Below, in pieces: positions 48,635 through 53,176 of a DNA stretch of 53,176 bases; within the stretch, counting starts at the first letter, position 1, and each line of letters starts with the position of its first letter. Made by a program: the position numbers and the translations under genes. Under the pieces are notes generated by a model that saw nothing but the letters and a program-made list of their open reading frames with translations, made no database searches and was not told the origin of the DNA. This stretch comes from CAYVUM01 sp964454795 (GTDB lineage Bacteria; Pseudomonadota; Alphaproteobacteria; Rhodospirillales; Defluviicoccaceae), in the NCBI GenBank assembly GCA_964454795.1, contig CAYVUM010000009.1, forward strand, positions 1-53,176, written 5' to 3'.

Positions 48635-50343
48635 AGGAGCCCGATCTGATCGACGCCATCAGCCGGGCGGGCCCGGCGCCGGCGCTGATCGACATCGATC
48701 CGGATCGCGGCTGGCGCCACGTCTACGCCGGACTGGTCTCGCTGTGGTTCAAGGGTGAGCCTGAAGGCGGCTCGGCGGAGCGGCTGGTCCGGCATCTGGC
48801 CGACGCCGGAATGACCCTGCCCGATCCGGCGGGGCTATTGGCGCCGCTGCGGGGCCACTTCGCGCTGGCGGCCGCCGGGCCGGGCTGGGCGCTGGCCGCC
48901 GTCGACCGGATGCGCTCGACCCCGCTGCTGTTCGCCCGGACGCCGGAAGGGGTGGTTATCGCCGTCCAGATCGGGCGGGTTCTCCGGCGGATGCCCGCAG
49001 CGGCCGTCGATCCGGATGCCGCGCTGGCGCTGGCGATGTCCGGGCATACCGTCGGCACCGACAGCCTCTACCGCGACATCGCGCTGCTTGCCCCTGGCGA
49101 AGCGCTGACGGTGACGGCCGAGACCGGACCGCGCCGGGTTACTTATCACCGCTACGAGCCGTGGCGGGTAGCCGCGATCGACGGGCCGGCGCTGCAGCAA
49201 CGGCTTGCCGACCGGCTGCTGGCCAGCCTCGAGCCGCTGGCCCGGAACGGCCGGCCCCTTGCCGTTTTCCTCGATACCAGCCTCGATGGCTGGATCGTCG
49301 CCTCGGGCCTCCATCGGCTCGGCTGCTCTTCCGTGCGCTGTTACTCGGTCGGCCCCGCCGGACATCCCGTGGTCGAAGCCGGCCGCCGGTTCGCCGGGAC
49401 GCTCGGCTATCCGTGGCGAACGGCCCCGCCCGGCACCCCGCAGCGCCTGGAGACCGTGCCTGATCGGGCGTTCGTGGCGGCCGCCGATAGCGGCGGTGCG
49501 GTCCTGCCGGGTCTCGATCTTACCGCCCTCGCCGCGTTTCGCGACGCGGGCTGGTTGCCAGCCGAAACGATCGTGATCAACAGTGGTGCGGTCTCGGCGC
49601 TGGCCGGTGCCGCCATTCCGCCGCCGCTTCAGGAGCCGCGGCGCGACCTCGACGCGGCGGGCCGCCGGCGACTGATCCTCGACGAACTGGTGAGCAGCGG
49701 GTTCCGGCTGTGGGAGTCGCTTGCGACCGAGGATCATGACGCGCGGATTCGCGGCCGGCTTGCCATCCTCTTGGAGGCGGGGGGCGCTGCCGCCGACGAT
49801 CCGCAAACCGCTCACGGTCTCGCCGAATACGCGGACCTGGAAAATCGCCTTGGCAAGCTCGAGCGCGCCGGTCCGCGGACTGCCGAGGCCGTTGACCTGG
49901 ACTGGCGGGCACCGCTGCTGAGCGACGCCTGCATGGACTTCTGGCAGGCCGTACCGCTTTCGGCCAAGGCCGGGCAGCGGCTGCTGCACGCGACGCTGGA
50001 CGCTGAGAACTGGGGCGGTGCCTGGGATCCGTGGCCGCTGCCGGACCGGGATCGGGCGGTCCCACGCTGGATGCGCTGGCTGGTCCGTCCAGGGCTGAAT
50101 GCACTGACCGCCCCGTTCGGCCGACGGACCGCGGAGCGGCTCCTCGGGCGGCTGCCCGGCGACTGGCTGGCGGACCCGGCGATGGCTCCGCTCGTCGCCT
50201 TCGGAACCGCGATCCGGGACGGCCGCGGCGCGCGGAGCCGGCTCGCCTGGCGCACCGAGGCCTATCTCCGCCGCCACGGTCTCGACTATGCTGGTTTCCC
50301 TCTTGCCGCGCCCCTGCCTGCCCCGGATGACCCGACGCCATGA
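48631..50343 (+). CDS. Asparagine synthetase-like protein without catalytic signatures
   Basis: A 570-residue protein with the AsnB architecture. The amidotransferase-like N half is recognisable in LRGHFALAAAGPGWALAAVDRMRSTPLLFA and GTDSLYRDIALLAPGEALTV (the latter aligning with the family TLYRGI..LPPG pattern), but it has no N-terminal catalytic Cys. In the synthetase half the PP-loop SGGxDS is replaced by LDTSLDG (215-220). Both half reactions should therefore be lost or changed. The start is TTG at 48631, overlapping the previous stop; a later start cannot be excluded. Context suggests a role in sugar or polysaccharide modification. Confidence 0.75.
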   Translation: MKEPDLIDAISRAGPAPALIDIDPDRGWRHVYAGLVSLWFKGEPEGGSAERLVRHLADAGMTLPDPAGLLAPLRGHFALAAAGPGWALAAVDRMRSTPLLFARTPEGVVIAVQIGRVLRRMPAAAVDPDAALALAMSGHTVGTDSLYRDIALLAPGEALTVTAETGPRRVTYHRYEPWRVAAIDGPALQQRLADRLLASLEPLARNGRPLAVFLDTSLDGWIVASGLHRLGCSSVRCYSVGPAGHPVVEAGRRFAGTLGYPWRTAPPGTPQRLETVPDRAFVAAADSGGAVLPGLDLTALAAFRDAGWLPAETIVINSGAVSALAGAAIPPPLQEPRRDLDAAGRRRLILDELVSSGFRLWESLATEDHDARIRGRLAILLEAGGAAADDPQTAHGLAEYADLENRLGKLERAGPRTAEAVDLDWRAPLLSDACMDFWQAVPLSAKAGQRLLHATLDAENWGGAWDPWPLPDRDRAVPRWMRWLVRPGLNALTAPFGRRTAERLLGRLPGDWLADPAMAPLVAFGTAIRDGRGARSRLAWRTEAYLRRHGLDYAGFPLAAPLPAPDDPTP

Positions 50344-51533
50344 CCATCCCGCCCCCTTCCCTGCCGTTTGTCGATCTGAAAACCCAGTATGCCCGGCTGA
50401 AGCCCCGCATTGACGCCCGCATCCAGGCGGTTCTGGACCACGGCCGCTACGTGATGGGCCCGGAGATCGGCGAACTGGAGTGCGCGCTGGCCGGGTTCGC
50501 CGGCGTGCCCTTCGCCCTGGCGGTCTCGAGCGGGACGGATGCGCTGTTACTGGCGCTGATGGCCGAGGAGATCGGCCCGGGCGATGCGGTGTTCCTGCCC
50601 GGCTTCACGTTCACCGCCACCGCCGAGGTGATCGCCGCGGTGGGCGCAACCCCGGTGTTCGTCGACGTCGCTGCCGATACCTTCAACATCGATCCCGATG
50701 ACCTGGAGCGCCGGGTTGCCCGGGTCGCCGCCGCCGGTGAAGTGACGCCGCGGGCGGTGATCGCAGTCGATCTGTTCGGCCTGCCCGCCGATTATCCAGC
50801 GATCGCCGCCATTGCCGAGCGCTACGGCTTGTTCGTGATCGCCGATGCGGCCCAGAGCTTCGGCGCCGCCGTCGCCGGCCTGCGGGTCGGCGGCCTCGCC
50901 CCGGTGACCTGCGTCAGCTTCTTTCCGTCGAAGCCGCTTGGCTGCTACGGCGACGGCGGTGCCGTTCTGACCTTAGATCAGGCTCGCTTCGACCGCTTGT
51001 CCTGTCTGCGTATCCACGGCCAGGGCGCCCACCAGTACGATATTGTCCGGATCGGCCGTAACGCCCGCATGGACACGATCCAGGCGGCGGTCCTGCTGGT
51101 CAAGCTGGAGACGTTCGCGGACGATCTGGCTCGCCGGGAAACGGTCGCCGCCCGTTACCGGGCCGGATTGCGCGACGTGGTGTCCGTGCCGTTGCATCCG
51201 GCGGGTGTCGCCTGCGCCTGGGCCCAATATACCCTCCGGGTCGAAGATCGGGACGGCCTGCGCAGCCGCCTCCAGGCCCAGGGCATCCCAACCGGGGTTT
51301 ATTATCCCAGGCCGTTGCACCTGCAGCCGGCTTTTTTACGGTGGAGTGAGGGTCCCGGCTCGCTGCCGGTCAGCGAAGCGTTGTGCGGCCATGTGCTCAG
51401 TCTGCCCGTGCATCCGGAGCTTGACGACGCGACCGTGGATCGGGTGATCGAGGCGGTACGGGCCGCTTTGGTTCCCGGCGAAATTCAGGCCCGGGCCGAT
51501 CCGCCCCCGGCCCGCAAACGTAGCCATGAATGA
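50340..51533 (+). CDS. DegT/DnrJ/EryC1/StrS-family sugar aminotransferase
   Basis: A 397-residue PLP aminotransferase acting on nucleotide-linked keto sugars. Hallmarks are FVDLKTQYARLKPRID, SSGTDALLLAL, ADAAQSFGA and the PLP lysine Lys198 in SFFPSKPLGCYGDGG; the C-terminal GVYYPRPLHLQPAF is also typical. It resembles WbpE-type UDP-3-keto-sugar aminotransferases. The ATG overlaps the previous stop by four bases and its stop overlaps the next gene. It strongly suggests that the operon makes an amino sugar. Confidence 0.95.
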   Translation: MTIPPPSLPFVDLKTQYARLKPRIDARIQAVLDHGRYVMGPEIGELECALAGFAGVPFALAVSSGTDALLLALMAEEIGPGDAVFLPGFTFTATAEVIAAVGATPVFVDVAADTFNIDPDDLERRVARVAAAGEVTPRAVIAVDLFGLPADYPAIAAIAERYGLFVIADAAQSFGAAVAGLRVGGLAPVTCVSFFPSKPLGCYGDGGAVLTLDQARFDRLSCLRIHGQGAHQYDIVRIGRNARMDTIQAAVLLVKLETFADDLARRETVAARYRAGLRDVVSVPLHPAGVACAWAQYTLRVEDRDGLRSRLQAQGIPTGVYYPRPLHLQPAFLRWSEGPGSLPVSEALCGHVLSLPVHPELDDATVDRVIEAVRAALVPGEIQARADPPPARKRSHE

Positions 51534-52123
51534 TGCGATCGAAAATTCTCACGGCCTGTCTCAGCCTCGGGGTGCTCGCCGGATGCATCGGCGCCGGTCC
51601 GACCAGTGATGTGGCGTCACGCGGTGAGGGCTTCTTCCCCGACGTGGTCGGGATCGACCTGGAAGGCCGCGAGCGCAACCTGCCCGAAACCTTCGACAGC
51701 CGGCACAATCTGGTCGCCATCGGCTTCGAACGGGAGCATCAGGACGCGATCGACACCTGGATCGCACGGTTGGACGAACTCCGGGAAACCGATCCGGACC
51801 TTGCTTTTTTTGAAGTGCCGGTGATCGAAAAGCTCAGCATGCCGATGCGCCTCTGGGTCAATAACGGCATGCGCTCCGGCATTCCGGACGAGGCGGCGCG
51901 CAAGCGCACAATCACCGTCTACACCGACAAGCCCACCTTTCGTGCCCCGCTTGGCATCGCCGATGAAACCGCCATCCACACCCTGTTGCTCAACGACAAG
52001 GGCCGGGTGTTGGGGCACTGGCGGGGCCCGGCTGATGAGGATGGCCTCGCTGAACTGACCGCGATGCTGGCAAGTGGCCCGGGCGACCGTGAAACAGCCG
52101 CAAGCCCGTCTTCCGAACGCTGA
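51530..52123 (+). CDS. Small lipoprotein of thioredoxin-like/ATP10-like appearance
   Basis: A 197-residue protein starting MMRSKILTACLSLGVLAGC with a lipobox at LAGC (Cys19). The rest has no cysteine. Segments such as GFFPDVVGIDLEGRERNLPE and NLVAIGFEREHQDAIDTW recall a thioredoxin-like fold, and the pattern IHTLLLNDKGRVLGHWRGP resembles the end of such domains; mitochondrial ATP10 has a similar look. These are weak visual similarities. It is the last gene of the four-gene operon (start overlapping the DegT stop), so it may act outside on the product. Confidence 0.6.
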   Translation: MMRSKILTACLSLGVLAGCIGAGPTSDVASRGEGFFPDVVGIDLEGRERNLPETFDSRHNLVAIGFEREHQDAIDTWIARLDELRETDPDLAFFEVPVIEKLSMPMRLWVNNGMRSGIPDEAARKRTITVYTDKPTFRAPLGIADETAIHTLLLNDKGRVLGHWRGPADEDGLAELTAMLASGPGDRETAASPSSER

Positions 52124-52159
52124 ATGACGCCTCCCGGCGCCCGGATGACGATCCGGCGG

Positions 52160-52855
52160 TCACGACCTGGCACCGGCGTCGGATAGCCCGGTCGCTTGCG
52201 TGCGGGCGTGGTAAGCGTTCGCGACGAGTTCGACGACGGCGGCATCATCGCGGAAACAATCGGTATTGATAATCAGGTCATAAGTAAGCTCATCGGAGGG
52301 GCGGGCACCAAAGGTCTCCCACAGGAATCGCTCGCTGGCAGCCTTACGCGCCTCCACCTCGCGTTTAGCCTCCACGAAGCTCAGCCCCTCCGCTTCGGCG
52401 AGCCGGGAGGCGCAGGTGTCGATGGAGCCGATGATCCGCACCCGCAGGACATCGCGTCCGGCGAGGATCAGGTGGGCGCCGCGACCAAGAATGACGCCGC
52501 CGGTATGGTAAAGGCCGCGGATCACCGCGACGAGATGGTCGTGATATTCGCCGCGACTGACGTGGGCGCCGAAGACCGTGGAATAGAGCCAGGACTCCAG
52601 AGCGTTGACCTTATCGGTCAGGGTCTCCATGGTTTGCTGGCTGACCCCGGACCGCGCTGCCACGGCGTCGAGGATTTCGTGGTCGTAATATCCCACCTCG
52701 AGGCGGGCGGCAAGCAGACGGGCGATCTCATCGCCCCGGGACGCGGTCAACCGGGACACGGTGATCACCGGGCGACGTGGCGGCGCCGGGTGGTGGGCCG
52801 GGCGATCCAGTGCCCGGATCATCGCGTCGATCACCAATTGGGCATTTCTAACCAT
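52160..52855 (-). CDS. Cytidylate kinase-like protein
   Basis: A 231-residue P-loop protein of the cytidylate-kinase-like family. ITVSRLTASRGDEIARLLAARL replaces the standard SRxxGSGG loop, then YYDHEILDAVAARSGVS, the ILGRGAHLIL segment, RVRIIGS and the ETFGARPSDELTYDLIINTD C-terminal part. The P-loop reads SRLTASRGDE and lacks the usual glycine pair and lysine, so nucleotide binding may be altered. AAGGAGACG precedes the ATG. The substrate is unknown. It is convergent with the lipoprotein gene. Confidence 0.8.
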   Translation of the reverse strand: MVRNAQLVIDAMIRALDRPAHHPAPPRRPVITVSRLTASRGDEIARLLAARLEVGYYDHEILDAVAARSGVSQQTMETLTDKVNALESWLYSTVFGAHVSRGEYHDHLVAVIRGLYHTGGVILGRGAHLILAGRDVLRVRIIGSIDTCASRLAEAEGLSFVEAKREVEARKAASERFLWETFGARPSDELTYDLIINTDCFRDDAAVVELVANAYHARTQATGLSDAGARS

Positions 52856-53042
52856 CGGACACGTCTCCTTTGAAATTTATGTATGCAATCGCCGCGACGG
52901 TCGCAAAGTCTCCCGGTGGACAAATGGCGTGCGGCCGCGCTCTCAACCGATATCGGCCGGGCGCGACCCGGACTCCGCCGCTCAGGAAACGGATTGCGAC
53001 GCCGGACCGGCTTCGCTAGGCTTCGGGCGCGACGCCCGCGCC

Positions 53043-53132
53043 GGAGGGATGGCCGAGTGGCTTAAGGCGCACGCCTGGAAAGTGTGTTCACGGGGAACCG
53101 TGTCGAGGGTTCGAATCCCTCTCCCTCCGCCA
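53043..53132 (+). tRNA. tRNA-Ser (anticodon GGA)
   Basis: A class II tRNA of 90 bases with a long variable arm (CACGGGGAACCGTG). Acceptor strands GGAGGGA and TCCCTCC pair, the anticodon loop CTGGAAA gives GGA (serine, codon TCC), the T arm is GAGGG-TTCGAAT-CCCTC, and CCA is encoded. Confidence 0.95.
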
Positions 53133-53176
53133 CTCTTCCGATCCTTTTTGCGGTCATCCGTCGCGTGGCTGGCGGC

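Noticed and set aside
1..53176. CRISPR arrays, phage genes or conjugation genes
   Set aside because: No regularly spaced repeats with unique spacers and no integrase, phage structural or transfer proteins were seen; the only mobile-type gene is the RAYT.

Overview
The window is GC-rich DNA with high coding density and many 4-bp start/stop overlaps. The gene set points to an alphaproteobacterium, most likely in or near the Rhodospirillales: ETF-ubiquinone oxidoreductase, a stand-alone MeaB, a DUF2125 protein, DUF2325 beside feo genes, and an exosortase-A-type polysaccharide locus. This placement is an inference from gene content. It is a draft assembly with three runs of N (1493-1502, 27031-27130, 43896-43995). 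The last two are bordered on both sides by the same repeat, so they look like unresolved repeats.

Region 1 (1-2808) is accessory. A REP-associated tyrosine transposase (RAYT) sits between REP palindromes in opposite orientation. A second pair of REPs follows, and an unknown low-GC membrane protein gene fills the space between REPs. Next comes only the 3' third of purB. Region 2 (2865-8767) is a ferrous-iron uptake locus: a PadR-like regulator, a DUF2325 coiled-coil protein, two FeoA proteins, FeoB and a cysteine-bearing FeoC. Good Fur-box matches lie upstream of the regulator and upstream of feoA. A ~115-bp two-hairpin element sits between the second feoA and feoB, and a second copy lies 7.3 kb away in the same orientation relative to transcription.

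Region 3 (8777-22035) is mostly conserved metabolism and maintenance: recJ, hom, an aminotransferase, an OmpA-type lipoprotein, meaB, a gamma-carbonic anhydrase, an isochorismatase-family hydrolase, a DEAD-box helicase, a one-domain Lrp-type protein, msrB, a CoA-transferase-like protein and a DJ-1/PfpI protein. Region 4 (22162-33545) is an exopolysaccharide locus of the PEP-CTERM/exosortase A (XrtA) type: a large MscS channel, two GT4 glycosyltransferases, a polyprenyl-phosphate sugar transferase, then the XrtA-associated PLP decarboxylase, AMP-forming ligase, acyl carrier protein and a hydrolase lacking the usual nucleophile serine. The exosortase itself is not in the window. One glycosyltransferase gene runs through an N gap inside a 15-bp tandem repeat that encodes a pentapeptide repeat.

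Region 5 (33912-47279) holds a small membrane protein, tRNA-Val(UAC) with one nucleotide more than a standard cloverleaf, a family 4 uracil-DNA glycosylase, ETF-QO, a TPR protein, ispE, a GlcG/HbpS-like protein, ChaC, a DMT transporter, DUF2125, a YqgE/AlgH protein with an apparent signal peptide, a fasciclin protein, a lipoprotein with three short helical repeats and a SPOR-like end, and an AlaX editing protein. Region 6 (47522-52123) is the best candidate for something undescribed: four overlapping genes for a KdsC-like phosphatase with an unusual N-terminal domain, an asparagine-synthetase homologue that has lost both catalytic signatures, a DegT-family sugar aminotransferase and a cysteine-poor lipoprotein. 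A cytidylate-kinase-like protein and tRNA-Ser(GGA) close the window.
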